Shown: positions 1 to 8,907 of the stretch, piece after piece | Numbering within the stretch: the stretch's first letter is position 1 | How the letters are laid out: every line of letters begins with the position of its first letter | Assembly (NCBI GenBank): GCA_965248635.1 | Contig: OZ252114.1 | Coordinates: forward strand, 1,736,001 to 1,800,000 | Origin: CBDAPI01 sp965248635 | GTDB lineage: Bacteria; Acidobacteriota; UBA6911; RPQK01; CBDAPI01 | Direction of reading: 5' to 3' | DNA length: 64,000 nucleotides | Position numbers and translations under genes: made by a program | Notes under the pieces: model-generated | Database searches by the model: none | Seen by the model: only the letters and a program-made list of their open reading frames with translations | Told to the model about the DNA's origin: nothing

Positions 1-2
1 TG

Positions 3-986
3 CCGCTCACGCGCGAGAACACTCGCGCCATTGATCGGACCGGCGGAACCATGCTGCACACTTCCCGCACGAACCCCTCGCGCATGACTGGGTCCAAACT
101 TCCAGCGCACCTTTCTTCCCGGGAGTTGGAGAAGTTCCGGAAGGCTGACGATAGTTACGACTTCACGCCTCTTGTCCTGCAGAACCTGCAGCGGCTGAAC
201 ATCGACACACTGGTTGCGATCGGAGGCGACGATACTCTCAGCTACGCCGCCCGCTTGGATCGGGAAGGATTCCCGCTGGTGGCCATCCCCAAGACGATGG
301 ACAATGACGTGCGCAATACCGAGTATTGCATCGGGTTCTCGACCGCCATCACCCGGGCCAAAGATTTGATCACCCGTCAGCGCACGACGCTTGGGTCTCA
401 TGAGCGAGTGGGCGTTTTTCGAATCTTCGGTCGAGATGCGGGATTTACGGCTCTCTACACCGGTTATGTCACCTCCTCCCGTTGTCTGATTCCGGAGCAC
501 CCCTTTGATCTGGATCATTTGATTCACCTGATGGTGCAGGACAAGGAGGACAACCCGAGTCGCTACGCTCTGGTTGTGGTCTCGGAGGGCGCCACCTGGA
601 GCGGGCGCGAGGTTCTGGAACACGGGGAGGCAGATGCCTTCGGCCATCGAAAAAAGGTAGATGTAGGGGAGGCTCTAGCGGCTGAGATCAAGGCCAGGAC
701 GGGCTTCGGCACCATGTCAAGTGACCTGACCTACGACTTGCGAAGCGGAGATCCCGACTCGATTGACCGCCTCGTCGCGATCACGTTTGCAAACATCGCT
801 CTGGATCTTCTGAGCGACGGCGTGACCGGAAAGATGGTCGGCGTCCGAAAGGGTCGATATGCGGCTCTGGAGATTCCGGAGCAGATGGCCGGCCCGCGCC
901 AGCTAGACGTTGACGTCCTTTACAACAAAAAAAGGTATCGGCCCAACTACTACTGCAAGCTGGGAGCCCCGATGCTGCTGGATTGA
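3..986 (+). CDS. 6-phosphofructokinase, PPi-type signature, 5' truncated by window edge
   Basis: Glycolytic enzyme phosphorylating fructose 6-phosphate. The reading frame is open to the first bases of the window, and the residues before the ATG at 51 (RENTRAIDRTGGTMLHTSR) are normal PFK sequence, so that ATG is internal and the gene begins outside. The nucleotide-site motif reads GGDDT rather than GGDGT, and the next conserved block reads PKTMDNDV rather than PGTIDND. In the PFK family an Asp and a Lys at these two positions mark the pyrophosphate-dependent form; this is family knowledge applied to the motifs seen. The C-terminus is complete and ends 31 bp before the convergent TPR gene. The family is certain; use of PPi rather than ATP is inferred. 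Confidence 0.9.
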   Translation, partial: PLTRENTRAIDRTGGTMLHTSRTNPSRMTGSKLPAHLSSRELEKFRKADDSYDFTPLVLQNLQRLNIDTLVAIGGDDTLSYAARLDREGFPLVAIPKTMDNDVRNTEYCIGFSTAITRAKDLITRQRTTLGSHERVGVFRIFGRDAGFTALYTGYVTSSRCLIPEHPFDLDHLIHLMVQDKEDNPSRYALVVVSEGATWSGREVLEHGEADAFGHRKKVDVGEALAAEIKARTGFGTMSSDLTYDLRSGDPDSIDRLVAITFANIALDLLSDGVTGKMVGVRKGRYAALEIPEQMAGPRQLDVDVLYNKKRYRPNYYCKLGAPMLLD

Positions 987-1016
987 ATCGGTTGACCGTT
1001 GAAGGTTTGACCTGCA

Positions 1017-1589
1017 CTAAGACGTGGCAGTGGTCAGCTGTCGAGCCTCTCGAATCTCTTTGGCGCGAGCCCGCAGCTGAGTTGATTCTTCGTCCCGGTC
1101 GAGACGGCGCAGGACGGCCGCGTAGTTTTCGAGACAGATCGCCATCTCAGCAGAGCCAGCCGCATGCTCTTCGAGGATCTTCCTCAGGCGCTTGAAACTG
1201 CTCTCGCCTTTCTGGTATCGACCCTGTGCGTAGTACAGGAGGGCGACGTCGTTCAAAACGGGAGCCACCTGGTAGTCCTCCATTCCAAAGCGCTCCTGGA
1301 TGATCTTCATGGCCTCCAGGAGGGGCTGTTCAGCGGAGGAGTAGTTCCCGGTTGAATGGTAGAAATCACCCAGCTTTCTCAGGTAGTCGATCAGCTCACT
1401 GCTCTCTTCTCCGAATGACCTGGCCAGTTCCACGTTGTTCGCGAATCGTTGCTCTGATTCGACGTACTTCCCATCGGCGTACAGGTCGACACCTGCCCGA
1501 TGGCCAGCGTCGAGACGCTTCAGGTATCTCCCCGGGGCGTTGGGGAGGAGTCTCCGGGCAATCGCTGTCGTGATATCTCGCCACTTCAT
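1017..1589 (-). CDS. TPR-repeat protein
   Basis: Protein of 190 residues made largely of tetratricopeptide-like helical pairs: repeats with the pattern of small residue, Y and A recur at about residues 37-70, 80-115 and 120-165 (for example LNDVALLYYAQGRYQKGE). No signal peptide is evident. Its ATG overlaps the TGA of the upstream DUF1343 gene in an ATGA arrangement, so the two are translationally coupled and form the last two genes of a leftward operon starting with the M32 carboxypeptidase. TPR domains bind proteins; no enzymatic motif is visible and the specific role is unknown. Confidence 0.75.
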   Translation of the reverse strand: MKWRDITTAIARRLLPNAPGRYLKRLDAGHRAGVDLYADGKYVESEQRFANNVELARSFGEESSELIDYLRKLGDFYHSTGNYSSAEQPLLEAMKIIQERFGMEDYQVAPVLNDVALLYYAQGRYQKGESSFKRLRKILEEHAAGSAEMAICLENYAAVLRRLDRDEESTQLRARAKEIREARQLTTATS

Positions 1590-2782
1590 CAGTCGTTGTT
1601 GCTACCGCTCTCCGGGTAGAGAAGGAATTGTTTTCTCAACTCCAGGAATCTTCTCAGGCCGGGCTGCCATCTGATCTGGATCTCCCGTGGTCGCGTTCCC
1701 TTGCTCAACTCCAGTTGAATCCAGGAGTTACCGGCCAGGCGATCGAAACCGGCCCGAAATTGAAACTCGGATGGGTGAATCCGGATGACCTCACTCAGGA
1801 AGTGAAGGACAGTCTTGATCGGTTGAAATGCAGACCGATTCTTCATATGAATCTGGATCCCGTGACACGTCTCCCCCTGGTACTTCGAGAACCATGGTTC
1901 GAAATCCTGGGCGCGGAATCTGACACCGGGGAGGTCGAGGCGGTTGAGGCGTTCCACCAGTTCATCGCTTTTCAGCCAGGGAGCTCCGACGAGTTCGAAA
2001 GGATGTGTGGTCCCACGGCCTTCCGAGAGGTTCGTGCCCTCAATCAAACCGAATCCCGGGTAGATCGATGCAGTTTCCAGGGTGGCCATGTTCGGCGAGG
2101 GTGAGATCCAGGTTAGCCCGGTCTCATCGAACCAACGGGTCCGTTTCCAACCCTTGAGCGGGACCACATCGAGCTGCGCCTGGAGCTCCAGTTCCGAGTT
2201 CAGGAGCAGAGCGAGTTCGCCTGGTGTCATGGCGTACCGAATAGGCAACTGGAAACTGCCGACAAATGACTCGTGTCCCTTTTCCAGAACCGGTCCTTCC
2301 ACTCGTGCTCCGTCGATGGGAACCGGACGGTCCAGGACGAGAAAGGGGATCCCCTCGCGAGCAGCAGCCTTCATGCTCTCCAGCATCGTTGAGGTGTAGG
2401 TATAGAAACGAGCCCCCACGTCCTGGATGTCAAAGATCAGAACCTCAACTTTATCGAGCAGCTCCGGAGAAGGAGCACGTTCCTCTCCATAAAGACTGTG
2501 CACGATTCCCAGGGAGTCGATCTTTCGGCCAGCCTGAGAGTCTCCCCGGATTCCGTGTTCCGGGGCAAAGAGTGCCGTCAGCCGGGCACCGGGAATCTGC
2601 GAGATGATCATTTCCGTTGACTCGAGACGGCAGTTGACTCCCGTATGGTTGGTCACCAATCCGATCCTTTTTCCTTCCACCCACTCCCGGTAAGGAGATT
2701 CTTGCAGCCGGTCGACACCGGTCAGGATCCCGCTGCAGGGAGTTGTACTCAGAAAGATCAGAAGAGGAAGGATCGGTGTCAT
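1589..2782 (-). CDS. DUF1343 / NamZ-like exo-N-acetylmuramidase, exported
   Basis: 397 residues of the DUF1343 family, whose characterised member NamZ removes terminal MurNAc from peptidoglycan fragments (family knowledge). Family blocks seen include GLVTNHTGV near residue 42, APEHGIRGD, FDIQDVGARFYTYTSTM, VLDRPVPI, PSPNMATLE and EGTNLSEGRGT. A short hydrophobic N-terminal segment (MTPILPLLIFLSTTPCSG) looks like a signal peptide, so the protein should act in the periplasm. It lies 16 bp after the M32 carboxypeptidase and overlaps the TPR gene by 4 bp. A second family member lacking the leader sits at 43840-45012. Function is inferred from the family; the substrate has not been shown. Confidence 0.85.
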   Translation of the reverse strand: MTPILPLLIFLSTTPCSGILTGVDRLQESPYREWVEGKRIGLVTNHTGVNCRLESTEMIISQIPGARLTALFAPEHGIRGDSQAGRKIDSLGIVHSLYGEERAPSPELLDKVEVLIFDIQDVGARFYTYTSTMLESMKAAAREGIPFLVLDRPVPIDGARVEGPVLEKGHESFVGSFQLPIRYAMTPGELALLLNSELELQAQLDVVPLKGWKRTRWFDETGLTWISPSPNMATLETASIYPGFGLIEGTNLSEGRGTTHPFELVGAPWLKSDELVERLNRLDLPGVRFRAQDFEPWFSKYQGETCHGIQIHMKNRSAFQPIKTVLHFLSEVIRIHPSEFQFRAGFDRLAGNSWIQLELSKGTRPREIQIRWQPGLRRFLELRKQFLLYPESGSNND

Positions 2783-2798
2783 GGTTCCAATGTCCGTG

Positions 2799-4301
2799 CT
2801 AGATATCGTACAGATTCTCGTATTTCCGGGTCAGGTAATCGCTGAACTGGCCGTCATTCATCGGTTCGCCGGTGACCTGTTTCACCAGCTCTTCGGCCCG
2901 GTAAAGCTTTCCCTGCCGGTGAATTTTGTCCCCCAGCCATTCTCTGAGATCCGAAAGATTCCCTTTTCCGATGGAGGCTTCCAGGTCGGGAAGCTCCTGC
3001 AGAGCCTGTTGGTAGAACTGAGTTGCGTAGATGGTGCCGATCAGGTAGGTCGGGAAATACCCGAACAGGCCGCTCGACCAGTGCACATCCTGCAGCACAC
3101 CGGAGGCAGCATCCGGCGGTCGTACGCCCAGAAACTCTTCCATCAGCTGATTCCAGCGTTCCTCCAGTTCTGCCACTTCCAGGTTGCCGACCAGGAGTTC
3201 CCGTTCCAGCTCAAAGCGAAGAATCACGTGCAGCCCGTAGCTGACCTCGTCCGCCTCCACTCGGATCAAGCCTGCATCGACACGGTTGATTCCTCTCATG
3301 AATTCGTCCAGGCCGAGTCCGTCGAGCTGTCCCGGAAAGTCACTCTGGAGGGTCGGGTACCAGTGACGCCAGAAACTCGGACTTCGACCCACCTGGTTCT
3401 CCCAGAGCCTGGACTGTGACTCATGGATTCCCAGAGAGATGGTCGTGGTTGCCGGCAACCCGAACCTTTCCCTATCCAGACCCTGCTCGTAAAGAGCATG
3501 CCCGCCCTCATGCATCATCCCGAAAATCGCCACCGCGAAATCCTCTTCCCTGTAGCGCGTTGTGATGCGCACATCGCTGGGCGTAAGACCGGCGCAAAAC
3601 GGATGGGGAGACCGATCCAACCGCCCCGAGTCCCAATCGAAACCCATGGCCGTCAGGACCTGTCGGCCAAACTGCTCTTGTTTTTCCACGGGATACCGTC
3701 GCCTGAGCAGGTCGGAAGGGGGTTGCTTTCCGGATTGCAGGATTCTCTCCAGGAGACTCGTCAAACGGGGACGCAAGCGCGAGAACACCTGTTGCAGGTG
3801 AGCTTCAGTTGCACCCTCTTCGTATTCATCCAGCAACGCGTCATAGAGAGTTCCCCCGGTTCTCAGGCACTCTGCTTCTCGGCGCTTGAGCTTCAGGATC
3901 CGGGTCAGCCAGGGGGAAAAAGCTGGGAAGTCGGAGTCCCGGCGGGCCGCCACCCAGGCGTCATAAGCCAGGCTGGTCGTCCTGGCTAATTCACTGACCA
4001 GACCGGGAGGCAGCTTCTTAGCCTTCTCATGAAGACGCCGGGCTTCGCGGACGTCGGCTTGCTCCCAGGAATCTGAAGCGCTGTTTCCCGCTTCGTCAAT
4101 CAATTCCCCGTATCGGTCCGAGATCAAGCGTTCGTGGTGCAAACTCGCAACAGTCGCCACCTGACTGGCCCGAAAGGTTCCGCCCGCGGTGGGCATGATC
4201 GTCTCCTGATCCCAAGTGAGAATACCCAGGACACTCCTTAGATCGCTTAGTTGTCGTGACAGTGCCCGAAACTCTTCGAGCGGAGAGTTTTCTTGGATCA
4301 T
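2799..4301 (-). CDS. Carboxypeptidase M32 (Taq family)
   Basis: 500 residues, the usual length for thermostable carboxypeptidase 1 of peptidase family M32. The zinc site HEGGH lies in MMHEGGHALYEQG (about residue 265), and the family's second block HESQSRLWENQVGRS follows about 30 residues later, supplying the third metal ligand. M32 enzymes are cytoplasmic metallocarboxypeptidases that trim C-terminal residues from peptides. No leader is present. It is the first gene of the leftward operon with DUF1343 and the TPR protein, suggesting joint turnover of peptide or muropeptide fragments, which is inference only. Confidence 0.92.
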   Translation of the reverse strand: MIQENSPLEEFRALSRQLSDLRSVLGILTWDQETIMPTAGGTFRASQVATVASLHHERLISDRYGELIDEAGNSASDSWEQADVREARRLHEKAKKLPPGLVSELARTTSLAYDAWVAARRDSDFPAFSPWLTRILKLKRREAECLRTGGTLYDALLDEYEEGATEAHLQQVFSRLRPRLTSLLERILQSGKQPPSDLLRRRYPVEKQEQFGRQVLTAMGFDWDSGRLDRSPHPFCAGLTPSDVRITTRYREEDFAVAIFGMMHEGGHALYEQGLDRERFGLPATTTISLGIHESQSRLWENQVGRSPSFWRHWYPTLQSDFPGQLDGLGLDEFMRGINRVDAGLIRVEADEVSYGLHVILRFELERELLVGNLEVAELEERWNQLMEEFLGVRPPDAASGVLQDVHWSSGLFGYFPTYLIGTIYATQFYQQALQELPDLEASIGKGNLSDLREWLGDKIHRQGKLYRAEELVKQVTGEPMNDGQFSDYLTRKYENLYDI

Positions 4302-4396
4302 GGGTGTGAAGATCTCCTCGCGCAGAAAAGCAGAAAGCTCATTATAACGGGGTCGTCTGAGCTCGGACCCTTGACCCGGTTCACCGACCAGTTATC

Positions 4397-4455
4397 AGAA
4401 CCCGAACGCCAGTGAGGGCTGAGTGGTAGTCGCGGCCCGGACGCCCGCGTTCTGT
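4397..4455. repeat. 59-bp dispersed repeat, copy 1
   Basis: Intergenic element beginning CAGAACCC and ending near GTTCTG, with internal segments CAGTGAGGGCTGAGT and CGCGGCCCG. The ends are inverted repeats of each other. Related copies lie at 9804-9862, 10749-10806, 10836-10870 (partial) and 32614-32671. It lies between the divergent M32 and DUF2207 genes. Confidence 0.85.
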
Positions 4456-4517
4456 TACGGCTCAACAGTGAATGGAACAGCGATCGGGCCAGTACTAGAA
4501 TATGAGGAGATAAAGTT

Positions 4518-6311
4518 GTGAGAAAAAAGATCTTTTTCGGTTCATTGATTCTTTTCCTTTTTTTCCTGCCCTCGTACCTGGCGGCCAAGAAATACGATCT
4601 CGACGACTTTCGGATTCGGGCCGAAGTGCAGCCGGATGGACGACTCAAGGTCTTTGAGGCCATCACTTACGATTTTGATGGTCGCTTCCGCTATGCCTTT
4701 CGCACCATCCCGCTGAAGCCTGGAGAATCCATTTCCGAGATCAGGGTCGTGGATGGCAGTCGCTCTTTGATCGAGTCTTCCAGCCAGAAACCGGGCACCT
4801 ACCAGGTGAGGCGATCCAGGAGTGGTGTCGAGATTCGATGGAATTTCCAGGCCCGTAATGAGGAGCGGACCTTCCGGCTGGACTACACTGTGACTGGCGC
4901 CATTCGAAAGCACCAGGACGCAGCGGAGCTCTGGTGGGCTTTTGTGGGACCGGACTGGAGCCGTCCTTTTCGGCACATCGAAGCCAGAATCGAGTTTGCC
5001 TCCCCGATCTCTCCCTCGGACCTGGAGACCCGAGCCTGGTGGCGGGGTTCGCGTCCCACTCGATCTCTGCATTCCGGAGACGGATCGGTCAGCGGAGTGG
5101 TTGAGAACCATCCCCGCAGATCCAGCTGGGAAGTCCGGATGGTCTTTTCACCTCTGCTGGTACCCGACCTGGTTCAGACATCCGGCGTAGCTGCCCTGGA
5201 ACAGATTGTGGCGGAGACGAGCGGCTGGGAACTGGAACTCCAGGAGCGCCTTCGGCGCGAGAGGGAGGAACGCCAGGAACGAGCTCGGATGGCCGCCCTG
5301 CTTTTTCCATGGATGGCTGCGCTGGGACTTCTGGGGATGGGAATCTGGCTCCTTTTTTATGTTCAGTACGGCCGGGCGCCCGAGGTGAGCTTTTCACCGG
5401 TGCCCGGAGAAATTCCCGGTGATCACTCTCCGGTATTCGCTGAGTACATTCTTCACGGGAGAGTCGGTCCTCGAAGCATCGTAACGGTCCTGGTAGATCT
5501 TGCCAGTCGTGGCCACCTGACAATTCACGAGGAGAAGATTCGAAAGGAAGGCTGGTTCGGAAGGAAGGAGAAGCTGGACTTCGGGTTTGTGGTGAAGGCG
5601 GGTGAGCCCAATGATCTCAAGGGTTTTGAGAGAGACCTTCTGCGGTTTTGTCTGCAACAGACCGGCCAGGCCGGCGAGTTCAAGATGTCCCACCTGGTCA
5701 AGACTGCGAAAAAGAATCGGTCTGCCTTCCACAAGTGGTTCCGCAACTGGGTCAAGGAGGTCAAGCGCCGGGGCCAAGACCTGGGTATCTATGAGGAATG
5801 GCCCGGCGGGGTGATCGCCATGAATCTGATAACGGGGCTTCTGCTCGCCGCCGCCGGCGGGATCGTCTGTGCCATCAGCGGAAGTCCGGCAGGTGTTCCG
5901 GCAATCGTCGGGGGAGGCCTGCAGGCAGCTCTGACTGCAACGTTGAGGAGACGAACCGCCACCGGACAGAAGTGGTATCTCATCTGGAAAAACTTGAAGA
6001 GCTTCATCCGGAGCCGAGCGCTGGTGACCCGTATCGACTCATTCGACTGGGACAACGTGGATCGGGTGGTGGTTGCAGCAACGGCCCTGGGGCTCAACAA
6101 GGAACTTGACCGTCTTTCGCTCTTGCAGGGAGGGCAGACGGCCGTCGTGCCCTGGTTTGTGGCGGCCGGCGGATCCGGATCGGGGACCCCCACTGGTCAG
6201 GGAAGTATGGTGCAATCGATCAGCACTTCCATGAGTTCCAGCTCCGGGGTTTCCTCCGGCGGCGGAGCGAGCAGTGGTGCCAGCGGCGGTGGCGGTGGCG
6301 GAGCCGGTTAA
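4518..6311 (+). CDS. DUF2207 (YciQ-like) membrane protein
   Basis: 597 residues. The GTG start at 4518 is chosen because it follows a GAGGAG Shine-Dalgarno and begins a signal peptide (MRKKIFFGSLILFLFFLPSYLAA). The N-terminal extracytoplasmic domain carries typical DUF2207 blocks (ITYDFDGRFRYAFRTIPL; DAAELWWAFVGPDW). A membrane segment lies around residues 255-280, a cytoplasmic region follows, a second hydrophobic pair lies near residues 435-470, and the tail is a low-complexity Gly/Ser run. That Gly-rich tail is characteristic of this family. Molecular function is not known. It is monocistronic between the repeat-bearing gap at 4.4 kb and the rplU promoter. Confidence 0.85.
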   Translation: MRKKIFFGSLILFLFFLPSYLAAKKYDLDDFRIRAEVQPDGRLKVFEAITYDFDGRFRYAFRTIPLKPGESISEIRVVDGSRSLIESSSQKPGTYQVRRSRSGVEIRWNFQARNEERTFRLDYTVTGAIRKHQDAAELWWAFVGPDWSRPFRHIEARIEFASPISPSDLETRAWWRGSRPTRSLHSGDGSVSGVVENHPRRSSWEVRMVFSPLLVPDLVQTSGVAALEQIVAETSGWELELQERLRREREERQERARMAALLFPWMAALGLLGMGIWLLFYVQYGRAPEVSFSPVPGEIPGDHSPVFAEYILHGRVGPRSIVTVLVDLASRGHLTIHEEKIRKEGWFGRKEKLDFGFVVKAGEPNDLKGFERDLLRFCLQQTGQAGEFKMSHLVKTAKKNRSAFHKWFRNWVKEVKRRGQDLGIYEEWPGGVIAMNLITGLLLAAAGGIVCAISGSPAGVPAIVGGGLQAALTATLRRRTATGQKWYLIWKNLKSFIRSRALVTRIDSFDWDNVDRVVVAATALGLNKELDRLSLLQGGQTAVVPWFVAAGGSGSGTPTGQGSMVQSISTSMSSSSGVSSGGGASSGASGGGGGGAG

Positions 6312-6313
6312 GA

Positions 6314-6348
6314 GGTTACTGGTTACTCGTTACTGGTTATAGGTTTGT
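6314..6348. repeat. Period-7 array, unit GGTTACT (5 units)
   Basis: Directly after the DUF2207 stop come units GGTTACT, GGTTACT, CGTTACT, GGTTATA and GGTTTGT. It is one of several heptad arrays in the window sharing a GTT or AAC core with site-specific variable bases. Confidence 0.75.
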
Positions 6349-6415
6349 GAGCTTCACGCAGCAACCAAAAACCGCGAACCAGGAACCGGCGCGAGCGCTC
6401 GCGAGCGCCCGTGTT

Positions 6416-6445
6416 TTGACAGCGGTCCGGGCCCGCCGGTATAAT
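6416..6445 (+). promoter_or_regulatory. Sigma-70 type promoter for rplU operon
   Basis: A perfect TTGACA (6416-6421) and a perfect TATAAT (6440-6445) are separated by 18 bp, about 65 bp upstream of the rplU GTG. A GC-rich palindrome (GCGAGCGCTCGC) lies just upstream around 6391-6402. This is the strongest promoter match I found in the window. Confidence 0.85.
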
Positions 6446-6511
6446 TTTCTCTTTTTTGAAGTGTTTTCTGCCCGAAACCGGGTGGAGCCTTCAAATGCCA
6501 GAGGACGAGCC

Positions 6512-6925
6512 GTGTTCGCAGTGATTCAGAGTGGCGGCAAGCAATATCGGGTATCGCCCGGGGATCTGCTGCGCGTGGAGAAACTGAACGGCGAAGTTGG
6601 TGACCAGATCAGCTTCGAAAACGTTCTTCTGGTGGGTGGCGATGACGAATCCCGAGTTGGACAGCCCGTGGTCCCAGGGGCCAGCGTCATCGGAACGATC
6701 GTAGACCAGACACGCGGCGACAAGATTCTGGTCTTCAAGTTCAAGCGCAGAAAGATGTACCGCCGCAAGACCGGACACCGGCAGTATCTCACTGCGGTCC
6801 GGATCGAGGAAATCAAGACTGCCAAGGCCCCCGAGAAGAAAGCTCGATCCAAGACGGCGCCGGATGCGGAGAGCCAGAAAGAGGTCGTGCCTGAGGGCGA
6901 CCAGGTAGCGGAGAACGAGGAGTAG
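6512..6925 (+). CDS. rplU: 50S ribosomal protein bL21
   Basis: Large-subunit ribosomal protein. The start is a GTG at 6512 giving MFAVIQSGGKQYRV, the canonical bL21 N-terminus; the open frame extends further upstream but that part overlaps the promoter. The conserved blocks FKRRKMYRRKTGHRQ are present at about residues 72-86. The protein is 137 residues, some 35 longer than the usual length of about 103, through a charged Lys/Glu-rich C-terminal tail. rpmA follows after 3 bp, the near-universal rplU-rpmA pair. Confidence 0.97.
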   Translation: MFAVIQSGGKQYRVSPGDLLRVEKLNGEVGDQISFENVLLVGGDDESRVGQPVVPGASVIGTIVDQTRGDKILVFKFKRRKMYRRKTGHRQYLTAVRIEEIKTAKAPEKKARSKTAPDAESQKEVVPEGDQVAENEE

Positions 6926-6928
6926 CTA

Positions 6929-7183
6929 ATGGCCCACAAGAAAGGACAAGGCAGTGTCAAAAACGGACGCGACAGCAAGGCCAAGCGCCTCGGGATCAAG
7001 CGTTACGACGGCCAGGTCGTGACCAGTGGTTCTATTCTGGTCCGCCAGCGGGGGACTCCGTTCAAGCCGGGACGTAATGTGGGGCGTGGTAGGGACGACA
7101 CGCTGTTTGCGACGGCTCACGGGACCGTGAAGTTCCAAAAACGGGGACGTTACGGCAAGTTCGTCCACGTCATCTCGACCTAG
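6929..7183 (+). CDS. rpmA: 50S ribosomal protein bL27
   Basis: 84 residues, normal length. The N-terminus MAHKKGQGSVKNGRDS is the bL27 arm that reaches the peptidyl-transferase centre, with no Firmicutes-type cleavable extension. Further family blocks are QRGTPFKPGRNVGRG and FATAHGTVKF. It lies between rplU and obgE in the conserved ribosome-assembly operon. Confidence 0.98.
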   Translation: MAHKKGQGSVKNGRDSKAKRLGIKRYDGQVVTSGSILVRQRGTPFKPGRNVGRGRDDTLFATAHGTVKFQKRGRYGKFVHVIST

Positions 7184-7243
7184 CAGTCCCTGGCCGGTCG
7201 GCCACCATCTTCAGCCAGGCTTCCCCGCGCCGCCCGTGTCGGT

Positions 7244-8245
7244 ATGTTCGTTGACTACACCAGAATCGAAGTGAAGGCAGGAGACGGCGGTGATGGAGCG
7301 CGGGCCTTTCGAAGAGAAAAATTCGTGCCCAGAGGGGGGCCCAGCGGAGGCAACGGTGGAGCGGGTGGCAATGTCTATGTCAAGAGTTCACCCCATCTGA
7401 CCACGCTCCTTTCTTTTCGCTATAGGAAACACTTCCATGCCCAGCGCGGGGGTCACGGTTCGGGGAAGAGGCAGACTGGGAGGACCGGCGAGGCTTTGAC
7501 GATCGAAGTGCCGGTAGGGACTCTGGCGATTGACGCGGATACCAGGGAGCTTATTTGCGATCTGAACGCCCCCCATCAGGTGAAACTGCTTGCCCTCGGA
7601 GGTCGAGGTGGACGAGGGAACGCGTCATTCAAGAGTTCCACGAACCAGGCTCCCGAGTATTCGGAACCAGGTCGCCCGGGCCAACAAAGGAACCTGATTC
7701 TGGAACTCAAAGTGCTTGCCGACGTGGGACTGATCGGGTATGCCAACGCCGGAAAATCAACTCTGATTTCAGTGATTTCAGCAGCGCGCCCGTCCATTGC
7801 GGAGTACCCTTTCACCACCCTGACTCCAAACCTTGGGGTCGTTCCATATGGTGAATACAATAGCTTTGTGGTTGCCGATATCCCGGGGCTGATTGAGGGG
7901 GCTCACAGCGGTACTGGCCTGGGCGACCGGTTCCTTCGACATGTTGAGCGTACTCGTGTCCTTGTCCATCTGGTGGATGTGAGTGACCTCGGGCCTGAGG
8001 ATCCGGCAGCGGCAGTCGATGTGATTGATCGAGAACTGGGAGCCTACAGGACGGAACTGGCAGAAAAGCCGCAGATTCTGGTGGCGTCCAAGATGGACAT
8101 CGCGGAGGCGGGAAGAGTGGATGGCCTCGAATCCTGCGCGAGGTCGAGAGGGCGGGGGCTGGTGAAGATTTCGAGCATTTCCAATAGGGGACTCAAAGAA
8201 CTCAAGGACGTCATTGCCTCCATCCTGGGAGTCGAATCGAGTTGA
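7244..8245 (+). CDS. obgE: GTPase ObgE/CgtA
   Basis: 333 residues with the glycine-rich Obg fold at residues 1-158 (FVDYTRIEVKAGDGGDGA, RGGPSGGNGGAGG) followed by the G domain. G motifs seen: GYANAGKSTL (P-loop), FTTLTPNLG (switch I), DIPGLIEGA (G3) and SKMD (G4). It acts in 50S assembly and stringent-response control. The optional C-terminal OCT domain is absent. Its TGA overlaps the TTG start of nadD, implying coupled translation. Confidence 0.97.
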   Translation: MFVDYTRIEVKAGDGGDGARAFRREKFVPRGGPSGGNGGAGGNVYVKSSPHLTTLLSFRYRKHFHAQRGGHGSGKRQTGRTGEALTIEVPVGTLAIDADTRELICDLNAPHQVKLLALGGRGGRGNASFKSSTNQAPEYSEPGRPGQQRNLILELKVLADVGLIGYANAGKSTLISVISAARPSIAEYPFTTLTPNLGVVPYGEYNSFVVADIPGLIEGAHSGTGLGDRFLRHVERTRVLVHLVDVSDLGPEDPAAAVDVIDRELGAYRTELAEKPQILVASKMDIAEAGRVDGLESCARSRGRGLVKISSISNRGLKELKDVIASILGVESS

Positions 8246-8907
8246 AGACGGGAATTCTGGGAGGCACTTTCGATCCGATTCACAAAGGGCACATAGCCAT
8301 TGCTCGCCGGGCACTCGAGTTCTTCGAGTTGGATTCGGTTGTCCTGATGGTGGCCGATGTGTCACCTCATAAACAGGGTCAGGGCGTCGCCAGTTCGTGC
8401 CATCGTTTTGCCATGGCAGTACTGGAGACGGAAGGGGATCCCAGGCTCGGTGTTTCGGATTGGGAGCTTCAGCGTTCGGGTCTCTCCTACACCGCACACA
8501 CGCTGGCGAAGTGGAGGACGACCCATCCCGAGGCCGACCTGTGTTTCATCGCGGGAGTCGACTCGCTCTTGGAGATCCATCTGTGGAGAGACTGTGCTAG
8601 ACTTCTGAGCGAGTACTGTTTTGTTTTTGTAGAAAGACCCGGGATAGAAGCCGATCTTGAGCGTTTAACTCTCCCCGCAAACTTGAGAAAAAGACTGACT
8701 CTAATTCAGGAAGACGATCCGCGACCGGTTATAGAGCCCGGAAGGTCCTTTGTAGTTTCGTCCCACCACCAGCCAGTTAGTTCCACCCAGATCCGGCACG
8801 CTCTTCTGCAGCGGAGGCCTGTCGGAGCCGATCTCCTCTCTCCGAGAGTGTTGGAACACATCAGGAAATATCGTCTGTATGAGCGACGTAACGCAGAAGT
8901 TAGCTAA
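8242..8907 (+). CDS. nadD: Nicotinate-nucleotide adenylyltransferase
   Basis: 221 residues catalysing nicotinate mononucleotide + ATP to deamido-NAD. The N-terminal GGTFDPIHKGH is the nucleotidyltransferase motif, and the C-terminal SSTQIRHAL is the ISSTxIR signature. The start is a TTG at 8242 overlapping the obgE stop; no ATG lies between it and the catalytic motif. It overlaps rsfS by 29 bp. The obgE-nadD-rsfS order is widely conserved. Confidence 0.95.
   Translation: MKTGILGGTFDPIHKGHIAIARRALEFFELDSVVLMVADVSPHKQGQGVASSCHRFAMAVLETEGDPRLGVSDWELQRSGLSYTAHTLAKWRTTHPEADLCFIAGVDSLLEIHLWRDCARLLSEYCFVFVERPGIEADLERLTLPANLRKRLTLIQEDDPRPVIEPGRSFVVSSHHQPVSSTQIRHALLQRRPVGADLLSPRVLEHIRKYRLYERRNAEVS

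Noticed and set aside
4298..4666. 122-codon leftward frame between M32 and DUF2207
   Set aside because: It overlaps the DUF2207 signal peptide and the 59-bp repeat; composition is Arg/Ser-rich shadow sequence.
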